From Candidatus Endolissoclinum faulkneri L2 (GTDB lineage: Bacteria > Pseudomonadota > Alphaproteobacteria > Thalassobaculales > Thalassobaculaceae), in the NCBI RefSeq assembly GCF_000319385.1, contig NC_019566.1, positions 537,015 to 601,014 of the forward strand: DNA of 64,000 nucleotides. The letters are read 5' to 3'. The first letter of the stretch is position 1. The number at the start of each line of letters is the position of its first letter. Shown piece after piece: positions 52,332 through 63,472 of the stretch. A program made the position numbers and the translations under genes. Below the pieces are notes generated by a model. It searched no databases and had not been told where the DNA came from. It saw nothing but the letters and a program-made list of their open reading frames with translations.

Positions 52332-53959
52332 CCCTAGCATTTTAGAAAATGATCTTAGCTTAATTTTACAAATATTGGTTATTAAATATTTGATATAGAT
52401 TAACCTTCTTATTATACAGCGTCTACATTAAAAAGAATCTAGTTTGCTTTATTAAGATAGATTGGATCAATATCAATAATTATCTAGTAATGTTTTATAT
52501 TGTGCTTTTCCGGTACGGAATTATGAATTAATTGGGAATTTTTAGCAACGTGTAAAGTTATTCTTATATTTTGCTTTATTTTTTATCACTAAATTTGATT
52601 AATTTTGCTGACTTATAACAGGCATTTTAGTTAACTATTCTTTTATAATTGAATGGATAAATAACATCGTATTAATAGTATCATTAATAATACTACCCCT
52701 GCTAGTATTTATTTAGTGATATGCAATAGTACAATATTGCAACTTTGCTTTGTTAATAGTAGTATATAACTTCGATTGTATGATTCTCCTGCTTTGTTTA
52801 AAATTTTTTCTTGAAATTATTTGTAGATAAAATAAATTAATCAATGCGTTAAAAAAAATCTAATAACTTAATCTTGAATAAGTTTTTAAAAAAATTTTCC
52901 GATTTCATTGGAAAATTTTTGATAGGTACTTCCACTATTTAAGCATTTGCTTTTTAGGTTACAAAATGTTAAATCATAATGTCGTCTATAACACATAATA
53001 GTGATTATGAACTTTTATACAAGCAAATACCTCAGTATAAAATAATGAGGTATTTGCTTGTACCCATAAAATATTAATTTCTACAATTTTATGCTATAAT
53101 TTCTGTTATCATTCTTACTGAAAAGAAATAACTTAGGAATAGCGTATTATACACAAAATATTTGATCTTTGGCTTTCTCACGTTGATAGCTTTGTTTTAA
53201 AAGCAATCCTTTAGATTGTGGCAAATTCGTTACTCCCTATGTTGGATAGGATTAATTTTTATTTATAAAATGTTGGAGTATCTAAAGATATAGGAAAATT
53301 ACTCATAAAAGCATGAATTTAATGCTAGTGATTTTCTATTCTATTCAAGACATGGTTATTCGTTTGATTAAGGTAACAAAGACTCAAAACATCCCGAAAA
53401 CTAAATTTTAACTTTTATTTGTTAATTTCAAACAGAAAAAGATAAATTTGCGTATTCCTTTAACCAAAGCAAAAATAAGTGATTTAAGTTGCTTTACAGT
53501 AGCCGCAAACAGAAGGATGCAGTGACCACTAAGCTTAATGGTTCTACAAAGTAGTTTGTGCTATTATGCGTACTAGCAGTGCTCAAGAATATAAAAAAGA
53601 TTAATTATAGCGATACAATATTTATTGCAAAAGTTATACGTGATTTACAGTATTCCAATCGTTAATCTTGTAACCAACAATAATTTTTGCTTAATATAAA
53701 AATAACTATCTTAGATAATTAGTAATAATATCTAAATAAAGTTGTCACAAAGTAACCATTACTAAAAATAATTATTTCTATGGTTAAGATAATATATTGA
53801 TATATTATCTATCAAGGCATAGGCTAATGTATTTTTATATAAAATTTTAATGGCTACAAATTAGTTATTTTACGTATTTAACAATATTGCTTTAGTACGT
53901 TATGCGAACATTGGTAAGTTGCTAATTATAAAATAGTTATACTAAGATCATTAGGTTAA
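52332..53959. other. Non-coding stretch between convergent fdxA and rpsI
   Basis: 1.63 kb without a recognisable gene. It holds the 17-bp inverted repeat at 53018-53062 and a 10-bp AT hairpin at 53787-53810 about 150 bases past the rpsI stop. In relatives carD is a common neighbour of fdxA; I do not see it. Confidence 0.55.
53018..53062. repeat. 17-bp perfect inverted repeat, 11-nt loop
   Basis: TACAAGCAAATACCTCA (53018-53034) is the exact reverse complement of 53046-53062. It stands between the convergent genes fdxA and rpsI, about 690 and 900 bases from their stops. No T-run is adjacent, so it is not a textbook terminator. Confidence 0.9.
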
Positions 53960-54481
53960 CTAGCGTTTAGAGAATTGAAAACTGCGTCGAGATTTTGCTT
54001 TCCCGTATTTTTTACGCTCTACCATGCGTGGATCGCGGGTTAAAAAACCACTCTTTTTTAGAGCAGTAAGCAAATTTGGTTCAAACAATACTAGAGCTTG
54101 AGATATTCCATGACGCACTGCACCAGCTTGACCGGAAAGGCCACCACCACTAACTGTGCATAAAACGTCAAATTGACTGGATCGCTCAGTTAGCTCAAAG
54201 GGTTGTCCAATAATCATTTGCAGTACTGAGCGAGCAAAATATCTATCGTATGGTTTACCATTAACAATAACATTGCCCCTGCCATGCTTTAGCCAGACGC
54301 GAGCGATTGCTTTTTTACGACGCCCAGTAGCATAGGAGCGACCAAAACTGTCAACCACCTGCTTATTAACTAATAGTACGGGCTCTTTTGCTGAACTATC
54401 ATATGATTTCGACTTTAAAACAGCTAAATGCTCAAAAGATTTAGGTTTATCGGGAATAATAGTTTCACTTTCAATCGACAT
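53960..54481 (-). CDS. rpsI: 30S ribosomal protein S9
   Basis: 173 aa, longer than E. coli S9 (about 130) because of an N-terminal extension of about 45 residues, as seen in other Alphaproteobacteria. The core starts [14 protein letters not shown] and the protein ends in S-K-R, whose last Arg contacts P-site tRNA. ATG 54481 or GTG 54484 may be the start; AGGA lies upstream. It overlaps the 3' end of rplM by 11 bases. Confidence 0.96.
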   Translation of the reverse strand: MSIESETIIPDKPKSFEHLAVLKSKSYDSSAKEPVLLVNKQVVDSFGRSYATGRRKKAIARVWLKHGRGNVIVNGKPYDRYFARSVLQMIIGQPFELTERSSQFDVLCTVSGGGLSGQAGAVRHGISQALVLFEPNLLTALKKSGFLTRDPRMVERKKYGKAKSRRSFQFSKR

Positions 54482-54944
54482 CACTATATTTCCTATTTTT
54501 TCGATTTATGGCATTTATATCAAGAAGATTTGGTTTTTGTGCCCTATGAGGATGGTTCTCACCTACATAAACTTTTAATTTGGACATTTGTTTTCTTCCA
54601 AGAGGACTTCGTTTAATCATCCCTCGCACTACTTTGGTGATTAGCCGTTCGGGATGATCACCATTAAGAATCTGTGCTGCACGGCGTGACTTAATTCCAC
54701 CAGGATAACCTGTGTGCCAATAGTAGCACTTTTGGTTCATTTTATTGCCTGTAAGTTTAACCTTTTCGGCATTAATAACTATGATGTTATCACCGCAATC
54801 CATGTGAGGTGTGAAGGTAGTTTTGTGTTTTCCACGAAGATATCTAGCTATGATAGAAGCAAGTCGACCAAGAACTAACTCGCGAGCATTAATGAGAATC
54901 CAATTACTCTCTATTTCACTTTGCTTGGCAAAATAAGTCCGCAC
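54471..54944 (-). CDS. rplM: 50S ribosomal protein L13
   Basis: 157 aa with the family core L-V-L-G-R-L-A-S and the [14 protein letters not shown] segment. The frame is open four codons further upstream, but those codons are the ribosome binding site itself. GGAGGTGATC (54953-54944 side), a full match to the 16S rRNA tail, ends just before GTG 54944, which gives the normal start M-R-T-Y-F-A-K. So GTG 54944 is the start, with the strongest ribosome binding site in the window. Confidence 0.95.
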   Translation of the reverse strand: MRTYFAKQSEIESNWILINARELVLGRLASIIARYLRGKHKTTFTPHMDCGDNIIVINAEKVKLTGNKMNQKCYYWHTGYPGGIKSRRAAQILNGDHPERLITKVVRGMIKRSPLGRKQMSKLKVYVGENHPHRAQKPNLLDINAINRKNRKYSDVD

Positions 54945-56118
54945 GATCACCTCCACTTAATATAGCATTTAAAAAAAAAATAAATGGGCTAACCCTTATT
55001 GAATTGTAATTATAACGTAAACTGAACAATATAGCAATTGCACGCGATTATTTTGTTAAATAAATTCCAGAATAAAGTTTTTAACGACTAAAATAATAGT
55101 GCTAGCTATTGCCATGGTATTAGAACATGGTCCTGACATATTTGTATAATAGTCAAACACTTAGTGAAGTATAACAATAAAAACACTAATTAACTAATAA
55201 TTTAAATTATGGTCAGCAATGAAGTTATAATTTTTTAATTAAAATAGCCTTTATACTTTAGTTAACTTGATAATCTTCTAAAATTCCATCAATACTTTAT
55301 AAGTGCTTAGTCTTAATTACCTTATCCATTATATTGTCGTGCAATAGTTTTTAAACTAATTTATTAAGAGTTAAGGGTTCCTAAAAGAAGAACATAAATT
55401 ATTTTTTACGATAAATTAAATAGACTATAAGATCATAAAGCATACTGATAGATTAAAAAATTATTCGATCAATTTTTACGTTACTTTATTATTGTTATAT
55501 GAAATAAGTATTCTCTTATGGTATCATGATGATCTTCTGTTAATTTAGTATATTCCTCAAAACATTTAAGAATCATGATATTTATTATATACAAATAACA
55601 TGTATTGGTATTTTTAAGCAAAACTTAATTATATTAAACATTTTTAGTATTATAGTCGATACCATTTTATGTAGGTAAAATTTTTTTTAGAACTGCAGTT
55701 ATTAGCTAAAGTTTTTTTTATTCTTTGTAAATTTAACATAGTAGTGCAATAAATTAACTATCTTCACTAAAACTATCTAGTTTGTTCATAAATTTTTATG
55801 TAATTAAAAATTAATATTGATTATTGTAATTATTCAATCAAACATTTTTTTAAAAATTATTAAATTTGACGTTTATCAAAAAAAAAAAGAATATGAGCAT
55901 ATTGCAAGCATCATATTTTAATCGACAATAATGCTTCTACTGATTTTAATTTATGGCTAAATAACTGGTTAAACTATTTAACCTAAATTAATATTTAGAT
56001 ATCAGCAATAATTAAGCGAATAACAAAGCATTATAAATTACTATTAGCTAAAATAACAAATTTACTAAGATTATTTTTTGCATTTTTAATAGTTTATTAT
56101 TGATAGAAATTAAAGATT
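54945..56118. other. Non-coding stretch between pntB and rplM
   Basis: 1.17 kb upstream of rplM and downstream of pntB. Apart from the rplM ribosome binding site at its right-hand end, I see no gene, RNA or clear promoter. It is very AT-rich throughout. Confidence 0.55.
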
Positions 56119-57516
56119 TTAGTTGAGAGATTGAATTATTTTCTCGCACATTTTTTTAGCATCGCCGAATAACATCAGTGTATTTTTTCGAAAGAATAAA
56201 TCGTTTTCCACACCAGCATATCCAAACGCCATAGAGCGTTTCGTAAATAACACCGACTTAGCATTTTCCACATCCAGTATAGGCATACCGTAAATTGGAC
56301 TTGAAGGATCGTTTTTAGCTGCAGGATTAGTCACGTCATTAGCGCCTATCACAAAGGCTACATCAGTTTGTTCAAATTGACTATTAACTTCTTCTAGCTC
56401 GAGTACTTCTTCATACGGTACATTTGCTTCAGCTAGTAGCACGTTCATATGTCCAGGCATTCGGCCAGCAACTGGATGAATTGCATAACGCACAACCACA
56501 CCTCTATCCTTTAACAAATTTGCCATTTCACGTAATGCATGCTGCGCTTGTGCAACAGCCATACCATATCCAGGAACTATAACGATTGAAGATGCCTTCT
56601 TTAATATTAAGGCTGCCTCTCCTGCATCACCCTCCCTTACTGAAATTTGATTGCTTGCTGGTTCACTTTTTTGAAAATCTTTGCTCTTATTTCCAAAACC
56701 ACCTATAATGACACTAAAAAACGATCGATTCATTCCTTTACACATAATATAACACAATATAGCTCCAGAAGATCCTACTAATGCGCCGGTTATGATCATT
56801 AGGTGATTACTAAGTGTAAAGCCGATTCCTGCTGCAGCCCATCCGGAGTATGAGTTGAGCATTGAGACTACAATTGGCATATCAGCACCGCCAATTGGCA
56901 AAACAAGACAGAAACCGAGTGTAAGCGCAACAAAAAATATTAGCCAAAAAGCTACTGGACTCTGGCTAAAGCATAATAAGATAACTAGAGTTATTACTAT
57001 ACCGCACATGAGTGCATTAATCGCATGTTGTCCAGAAAAAACAAGCGGATTGCTGGTAATAGTGCCTTGTAGCTTGCCAAAGGCAACAATCGAGCCAGTA
57101 AAGGTGATACCGCCAATAGCTAAACCCAAAGCAACTTCAAGAAGCGCTCCCGGTTTCATTAATCCAAGTTTACCTATGCCGTAAGCTTCTGGCTGGTAAA
57201 ATGCAGCAATTGCTACAAAACAAGCGGATAGACCGACAAGACTGTGAAAAGCTGCAACAAGCTGGGGCAGGGCGGTCATTTGTATTTTGCGGGCAATAAT
57301 TGCTCCAATTACTCCACCAATGAGGAGTCCTATGGTAATCATTGCATAATTCTGAACTACGTCTAGCGTTAAGGTAGTAAAGATAGAGATTAGCATTCCA
57401 ACTACACCACAATAATTTCCTGCTCGTGAAGTAGATGGATGAGATAAACCTCGTAGCGCTATGATAAAACAAATACCTGATATTAAATATAGAAACGAAG
57501 AGATAGTGCTACTCAT
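56119..57516 (-). CDS. pntB: NAD(P) transhydrogenase subunit beta
   Basis: 465 aa, normal length. The N-terminal half has about nine membrane helices forming most of the proton channel. The C-terminal part is the NADP-binding domain III, with P-G-Y-G-M-A-V-A-Q-A-Q-H and G-A-N-D-V-x-N-P-A. The enzyme uses the proton gradient to make NADPH from NADH. AAGGA lies eight bases before the ATG. It is the last gene of pntA1-pntA2-pntB. Confidence 0.97.
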   Translation of the reverse strand: MSSTISSFLYLISGICFIIALRGLSHPSTSRAGNYCGVVGMLISIFTTLTLDVVQNYAMITIGLLIGGVIGAIIARKIQMTALPQLVAAFHSLVGLSACFVAIAAFYQPEAYGIGKLGLMKPGALLEVALGLAIGGITFTGSIVAFGKLQGTITSNPLVFSGQHAINALMCGIVITLVILLCFSQSPVAFWLIFFVALTLGFCLVLPIGGADMPIVVSMLNSYSGWAAAGIGFTLSNHLMIITGALVGSSGAILCYIMCKGMNRSFFSVIIGGFGNKSKDFQKSEPASNQISVREGDAGEAALILKKASSIVIVPGYGMAVAQAQHALREMANLLKDRGVVVRYAIHPVAGRMPGHMNVLLAEANVPYEEVLELEEVNSQFEQTDVAFVIGANDVTNPAAKNDPSSPIYGMPILDVENAKSVLFTKRSMAFGYAGVENDLFFRKNTLMLFGDAKKMCEKIIQSLN

Positions 57517-57532
57517 GCTATGAGTCCTTCTC

Positions 57533-57973
57533 TCACTTTAAATTTTTATTGAACATGGTAAGCATACGCTCAGTTACTAAAAAACCACCAGCGATGTTCA
57601 CACTTGCTAAGATCACAGCAAAAAAGCCAATGATTGAAGAAAAATTCATACTATTAGGACTTGCTGCAATCAGAGCTCCAACGATAATTACGGACGAGAT
57701 GGCATTAGTGATAGCCATTAGCGGTGAATGCAGAGCTGGAGTCACACGCCAAACAACATAATAGCCGACAAAACAAGCTAGTGCAAATATTGTTAGCCCA
57801 ACTACCGTCGGGTTAAATCCACTATCATGCAAGATTGGCATCGATTTTGCTTGGCTATAATAGTCTATCGTAGCTGTGTTAGCCTGGGCAGATAAATTAG
57901 CGGCCTTCAAAGCAAGATTACTGGCCTCCTCTGCAAGGTTATTTAGTTTATCCGCAAAAGAAATATTTGACAT
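57533..57973 (-). CDS. pntA2: NAD(P) transhydrogenase subunit alpha part 2
   Basis: 146 aa membrane part (domain II, alpha side) with about three helices in the last 100 residues, after an Ala/Asn-rich N-terminal stretch. It is a separate gene, as in Rhodospirillum-type three-gene transhydrogenases. ATG 57979 is also in frame, but ATG 57973 is eight bases from AGG while the first is only two, so I chose the second. 16 bases separate it from pntB. Confidence 0.93.
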   Translation of the reverse strand: MSNISFADKLNNLAEEASNLALKAANLSAQANTATIDYYSQAKSMPILHDSGFNPTVVGLTIFALACFVGYYVVWRVTPALHSPLMAITNAISSVIIVGALIAASPNSMNFSSIIGFFAVILASVNIAGGFLVTERMLTMFNKNLK

Positions 57974-58057
57974 TAACATGACCTATCTGCAGCTAAAAAA
58001 AGATGTTAGCACGTTTGATTTTATAAGTTTTTCTTAGGTAATGATTATCGTTCATTT

Positions 58058-59197
58058 TTATTCATTTATAGATAAAACTAACTCGTTAGTAATCATACCG
58101 TTGTTAATTATGCTGGATGACTTAATTATCTCATCATTTTCGTTTATGTTAATATTTTGGCTATCTTTATCGATGATAAGTGTCAGAAAATTTAGTAGAT
58201 TTCTAGCGTAAAGTGCACTGGCGTCAATTGCTATGCGGCTTGGAGCGTCATTGTACCCAACTATAGTGATTCCATAGGCTTTTACTACTGCTCCTATCTT
58301 GGATAATCGGCAGTTACCGCCTTGCTCAACTGCTATATCGACTATAATTGATCCTGGTTTCATTGATTTTACCATACTCTCAGTAATCAAGACTGGGGCT
58401 GATTTGCCGGGTATTAAAGCCGTAGTGATCACAATATCCTGATTAACTATTGTTTCTCCAATCAGAGCAAATTGTTTATTTTTATACTCATCACTCATCT
58501 CATTAGCATAACCGTCATCTATCTTAGATTGTTTATAATCCATACTTTTGACACCTAAGAAAGTTGCTCCTAGGCTTTCAATTTGCTCTTTTGTATCTAC
58601 CCGAACGTCCATAGCAGATACTATAGCACCCAGCCGACGAGCGGTAGCGATTGCTTGCAAACCAGCAACGCCGGCACCTATTACTAAAACACGAGCTGGT
58701 GGGATAGTGCCGGCGGCCGTTGTCATCATTGGAAAAGAACGACCAAATAAGTTGGCAGCGTCAAGTACGGATTTGTAGCCGACTAAATTAGACTGGGAGG
58801 ATAGTACGTCCATCGACTGAGCACGGGTAATTCTAGGAACTAATTCTAGAGCAAAGGTGCGCACACCTTGTTTAGCAAGGGTGTTTATTATGTCTTTATC
58901 CTTGTAAGGCTCCATTAAGGAAATCAGCAATGCACCATGTTTAAAAAGTGTAATCTCTTCAAATGTAGGTTTTCTAACCTTCAGTACTATATCAGCATCG
59001 CCAATCGCTTCTCTTGCGTTGTTGACGATATTTGCTCCAGCAATAGTATACGCTTCATTGGTTATTCCAGCTGATAATCCCGCATCGCACTCAATTGCTA
59101 CGTTTGCACCGAGGTTGATGTATTTACGCACCGTTTCTGTAGATACTGCGACACGTTTTTCGCCATCTCGACGTTCCTTGACGATACCAATTTTCAT
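58058..59197 (-). CDS. pntA1: NAD(P) transhydrogenase subunit alpha part 1
   Basis: 379 aa soluble NAD-binding domain I. It is related to alanine dehydrogenase, starting M-K-I-G-I-V-K-E-R-R-D-G-E-K-R-V-A. The NAD site is V-L-V-I-G-A-G-V-A-G-L-Q-A (near 170), and the R-Q-D loop region S-Q-S-N-L-V-G-Y-K lies near 135. The C-terminal 35 residues are Asn/Ile-rich and poorly conserved. GAGG stands seven bases before the ATG. Confidence 0.96.
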   Translation of the reverse strand: MKIGIVKERRDGEKRVAVSTETVRKYINLGANVAIECDAGLSAGITNEAYTIAGANIVNNAREAIGDADIVLKVRKPTFEEITLFKHGALLISLMEPYKDKDIINTLAKQGVRTFALELVPRITRAQSMDVLSSQSNLVGYKSVLDAANLFGRSFPMMTTAAGTIPPARVLVIGAGVAGLQAIATARRLGAIVSAMDVRVDTKEQIESLGATFLGVKSMDYKQSKIDDGYANEMSDEYKNKQFALIGETIVNQDIVITTALIPGKSAPVLITESMVKSMKPGSIIVDIAVEQGGNCRLSKIGAVVKAYGITIVGYNDAPSRIAIDASALYARNLLNFLTLIIDKDSQNININENDEIIKSSSIINNGMITNELVLSINE

Positions 59198-60486
59198 CTT
59201 AAGACCTCGATTAAATTACTTTATACCAATCAATTATGCCATTGAGTGCACATGGTATGCAAACCAATAACACAATCTGATGATACCCTTAATAAGATAA
59301 TAAAATTAAAAGTTTATAATTATTCACCGAATTATAGATCTTTTTGAAAATCCAATTAGCTATAAAATTAATTAGGGATTAACTCGAAAATACATTATCC
59401 ATCTTGTTGCTGTTGTTAACAAAAGCATTTGATTTAATGGCTAGATCAAGATTTCTTAAAGGCAAATGTTTTTTTTGCTTACAGTAAATTTAAGTGTAAA
59501 TTGTTCTATGTTTGACATTTAGTTAGAATAATTTTAGAAAATTTTATTCTACTCGAATAAGAATCGATAATAATAAAGCTTCATTTCATGTAAAATCTCA
59601 GTGTATAGAATGATCCTACAATGACTTTCTAGTTCTTAAGTATTCAATGTTATGGCAAAGTTAATAACGCTATTTACTTTTTTAAAGTCCAAATGACTTA
59701 TAGAGCATTATAGCAAGTGCGATTGCAGCATAAATAGTTTATTTTTATGAATACAACTAACGTGAAATTCCTTAGTTTCTTAATAAGGCAAGCAACATGC
59801 TATAAAAATACAACTAATTTAAAATATTACTGTTTAATATAAAAAATATATTATCGTTATTCAGTACGTAATCCATTATATTACACAGATACTTGTCGAC
59901 ATGAAGAAAGATAACCGTAGAAAATTCTTAAATTATAAATTTGTTCTGTAGATAAAAATATCATAAATCGTATCCTATTTTGGTTTATCATGCTAATTAA
60001 TAGTTTTAATTTTAATACAAAAATCGTAATTTTTTCATTAACTTTCCCTTAGGTCACAGTTTTTGCGTATTAATTGACCATAGCATATAGGTTTGATTTG
60101 CTAGTTAAGCGAGAAATTTGATAAAATCATCTCAGCATTTTTTTCATTAATTTATTTGATAAATAGATTAGTCTTCTCTGGAAGATATTATGAATTTTTG
60201 TCAGTACTACATTATAGTATCTATGTGTATAATTAAAATACTAACGAATAATCATATCTCAATATTTTAACTTACTGCCTGCACCAAACATTTAATCCCC
60301 ATAATAGCAAATTTATTTCGAATCAAAATATGAATATTAAATATTTATTGTCTTGTTAAATTTACTATAGTTACACGCTAAATCAAGTTTTATAGATTAT
60401 CTGCTGTCAATTAAGTTAAAAGTTCGACACTTAATAAATTTGTATCAGTAAATGTCGGAAATTTTCTAATAAATTTAAATGATTTT
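59198..60486. other. Non-coding stretch between pntA1 and uvrC
   Basis: 1.29 kb without a recognisable gene, RNA or strong structure. The right end is the region downstream of uvrC, the left end the leader of the pnt operon. pgsA and moaD/moaE, which follow uvrC in many relatives, are not here. Confidence 0.6.
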
Positions 60487-62454
60487 TCATTCATCATTGT
60501 GAAAATAACTATAAACTTTTTTTGCTAACGTTGCACTGATACCTTTTACTGCTTTTAGATCGTTAAAGCTTGCCCGGTGAACATCTCGAACTGAACCAAA
60601 ATGGTGAATAAGAGCCTTTTTGCGATTTTTTCCAATACCCATAATTTCATCCAACCGATTGGTGTTAATGCGTTTAATGCGTTGCACCCTATGGTTAGCT
60701 ATAGCAAAACGGTGGGCCTCATCACGTAACCTCTGTAAGAAGTGCAGCACTGGTTCGGATGCTTTCATGATAAATGGTTTGCGACCAGGTAGAAAAAAGC
60801 GCTCTCGACCAGCATTACGATCTTGACCCTTAGCGAGAGCTACTACTGCAATATTGTTGATCATAAGCTTGTGTAATACTTCGCAAGCTACATTTAATTG
60901 ACCCTGGCCGCCATCGATTAATATTAAATCTGGCCAACCTTCTGATATGCAACCTTGATTTTCTTTCGCAACTTGACTAAACCTTCTTGTTAATACTTGT
61001 CGGAGCATTGCATAATCATCGCCAGCTGGCACTTTGTAATTTCCTTCATCTTCAGTAGCTTTTTTTTTGCTAATATTGCTTATGTTAAACTTACGATAGG
61101 CATTTTTAATTAATCCATTTGGCCCTGCTACTATCATAGCACCGACTGCGTTACATCCTTGTATATGAGAGTTATCGTATACTTCAATGCGTTTGAGCGT
61201 AGTATTAATGCCGAAGGCGATAGCAACTCCTTCTAGTAATTTACATTGATTTTCACTTTCAACAATTCGGCGAGCAAAGGCTTGATGAGCGTTAGTTAGA
61301 GCATAGTCTATTAATTTACGACGCTTACTACGCTGTGGGTGCAATAGTTCAACTTTACGTTTAGCTCTTCTGGAAAGGTCTTCAGCTATCAATTCGCTTC
61401 CGGAAACATTATGACTGGTGAGCACTAACTGTGGAGGAACCTTGTTGTCATAGAATTGGCCAATAAATGCTGCTAGCAAGTCTTCTGATCTAGCCTGCTT
61501 ATCATGGTCAAGAAAATAAGCTCGGTTACCAAAATTATTGCCAGATCGGAAGAAAAAGACCTGAATACAAGTTAGTCCGTTTTCTCCGTACATAGCGATT
61601 ACGTCTGCATTCTCCGATTCTTTTAGGTTGATCTGTTGATCAGCCTGGATAATTGTCATTGCGCGTATGCGGTTGCGGTATATGGCTGCGGTTTCGAAGT
61701 CCAAAGCTTCGGCTGCTTTCTGCATTTTATTAGCAAATTCTTGCTGTATCTGGTTGCTTTGGCCAGTTAAGAATCTTTTCACATCTTCTACTTGTTTGGC
61801 ATATTGCTCCTCGTTCACATAGCCGACGCAGGGGGCTGAGCAGCGTTTGATTTGATATTGTATACACGGCCGTTGACGATTGCTGAACATGGTATCGTTG
61901 CAGTTGCGTAATAAAAATGCACGCTGTAGAGCAGTTATAGTACTAGTGACTGAGCTAGCTGATGCGAATGGGCCAAAATAATATCCTTTTATTCGCTGTA
62001 TTCCGCGATGTTTCATTATATGTGGATACTGGTGGTTTTTAGTAAGTAAAATGTATGGGAAAGATTTATCGTCGCGGAGTAATATGTTAAAGCGTGGTTG
62101 CAAATGCTTAATTATGTTATTTTCAAGCAAAAGGGCTTCTATGTCCGTATGAGTACGTATGATTTCCATAGATGCAGTTTCGCTTACCATACAGAAGATT
62201 CGGTATTCTAACTTGGCTGGTTTGGTATAGTACATTACCCTCTTTTTTAAGTTGCAAGCTTTACCAACGTAGAGTACGTTACCATCTGCATCTAACATGC
62301 GATATACCCCGGGAGCATTTGGTAAAGTATGTACTTGGGCTTTGATCACATCTACACCGCGTTTAATATCAGCAACACGCGTGCCACTATCCCTAGTATG
62401 CTTATTTTGTAAGCAAAATCTACTGTACTTATTATTTTTTAATAACCTATTCAT
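60487..62454 (-). CDS. uvrC: Excinuclease ABC subunit C
   Basis: 655 aa nuclease of nucleotide excision repair that makes both incisions. After a Lys/Arg-rich N-terminal extension comes the GIY-YIG domain (G-V-Y-R-M-L-D-x-D-G-N-V-L-Y-V-G-K-A, about 49-66). A UVR motif follows near 245 (A-L-D-F-E-T-A-A-I-Y-R-N-R-I), then the RNase H-like second nuclease domain (Y-D-N-S-H-I-Q-G, and I-D-G-G-Q-G-Q-L). Two helix-hairpin-helix motifs end it. All domains are intact. Confidence 0.97.
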   Translation of the reverse strand: MNRLLKNNKYSRFCLQNKHTRDSGTRVADIKRGVDVIKAQVHTLPNAPGVYRMLDADGNVLYVGKACNLKKRVMYYTKPAKLEYRIFCMVSETASMEIIRTHTDIEALLLENNIIKHLQPRFNILLRDDKSFPYILLTKNHQYPHIMKHRGIQRIKGYYFGPFASASSVTSTITALQRAFLLRNCNDTMFSNRQRPCIQYQIKRCSAPCVGYVNEEQYAKQVEDVKRFLTGQSNQIQQEFANKMQKAAEALDFETAAIYRNRIRAMTIIQADQQINLKESENADVIAMYGENGLTCIQVFFFRSGNNFGNRAYFLDHDKQARSEDLLAAFIGQFYDNKVPPQLVLTSHNVSGSELIAEDLSRRAKRKVELLHPQRSKRRKLIDYALTNAHQAFARRIVESENQCKLLEGVAIAFGINTTLKRIEVYDNSHIQGCNAVGAMIVAGPNGLIKNAYRKFNISNISKKKATEDEGNYKVPAGDDYAMLRQVLTRRFSQVAKENQGCISEGWPDLILIDGGQGQLNVACEVLHKLMINNIAVVALAKGQDRNAGRERFFLPGRKPFIMKASEPVLHFLQRLRDEAHRFAIANHRVQRIKRINTNRLDEIMGIGKNRKKALIHHFGSVRDVHRASFNDLKAVKGISATLAKKVYSYFHNDE

Positions 62455-62689
62455 TATTCGTTTAACGAAATTTTATGTCATTTATTTTCTAAAATTATTA
62501 GGATAATAATACCCTATGAAATTTTAAAAGAAAATCTCATAATTACACTAAAAGTGAGACATTTATAGTTAAGTTAAATTTAAGATAAAAAATAAATTAA
62601 AAGCTAATAGACTACATAAATTTTAATATTTTCTGTTTTTGCATGATTGTACTTTATAGCTCTTTGGTGTTTCAACAAACTTAATCCTG

Positions 62690-63442
62690 CTAATAGCATA
62701 CAAGGTGCTGACCGCTATCTACTGCGATCATCTGGCCTGTTACTGAATGTGCGCTAACTAGAAAAATTACTGCGTCAGCCACTTCATCTGGGGTAGGATT
62801 GTGTTGAAGTGGTGTTGCTTGAGATTGACGATCAAACTCTTCTTTATCTTGGTGAATATTCGGTAAGATGGGACCTGGGCCGATTCCGTTTACCCGAATT
62901 CGTGGCGCAAGCTCTAAGGCGAGGATACGAGTTGCAGCCCATAAGCCAACCTTAGACAGCGTATAAGACAAAAATTTATCGTTTAAATTCCATACTTTTT
63001 GATCAATAATGTTTATTATGACTCCTTCGTTTTTTTTGGGTAAGCGGGTAGCAAAATCTTGCATAAGAAATATAGGTGCCCATAGGTTTGGAATCATGTG
63101 TCGATCCCAAGAGGCTCGAGTAACGGTTACTAGACTATCTTGTTCGAAGATAGAAGCATTATTAACTAATAATCCAATAGGACCGAGAGCAATTTCGCAC
63201 TGGAGAATGAGGGCTTTCAATTGAGATGTATCAGCGAGATTAGCACGGATAGGTTCGGCGTTTACTCCCAAATTACGTAAATTGCGCACTGTAGCTTCTG
63301 CTTCATCAGCTGAATTATCATAATGGACAGCGATATTCCATCCTTTGGAGGCCAAAGCCATAGCAATAGCTTTTCCTACACGACGAGATGAACCAGTCAC
63401 GAGCGCCGTTTTGGGAAGTAACTGATCGATGTAGTTTGCCAT
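62690..63442 (-). CDS. SDR-family oxidoreductase, pteridine-reductase/FolM-like
   Basis: 250 aa classical short-chain dehydrogenase. The cofactor loop is T-G-S-S-R-R-V-G (near 16-23), with the double Arg that favours NADPH and is typical of pteridine and dihydromonapterin reductases. N-N-A-S-I-F follows near 93, and the catalytic Y-T-L-S-K near 168. In many Alphaproteobacteria such a gene stands upstream of uvrC next to folB. A role in reduced folate supply beside folE is inference; another SDR substrate cannot be excluded. Confidence 0.8.
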   Translation of the reverse strand: MANYIDQLLPKTALVTGSSRRVGKAIAMALASKGWNIAVHYDNSADEAEATVRNLRNLGVNAEPIRANLADTSQLKALILQCEIALGPIGLLVNNASIFEQDSLVTVTRASWDRHMIPNLWAPIFLMQDFATRLPKKNEGVIINIIDQKVWNLNDKFLSYTLSKVGLWAATRILALELAPRIRVNGIGPGPILPNIHQDKEEFDRQSQATPLQHNPTPDEVADAVIFLVSAHSVTGQMIAVDSGQHLVCY

Positions 63443-63472
63443 AAAAAAACTCAGTTAGAAAAAATTAAATGG

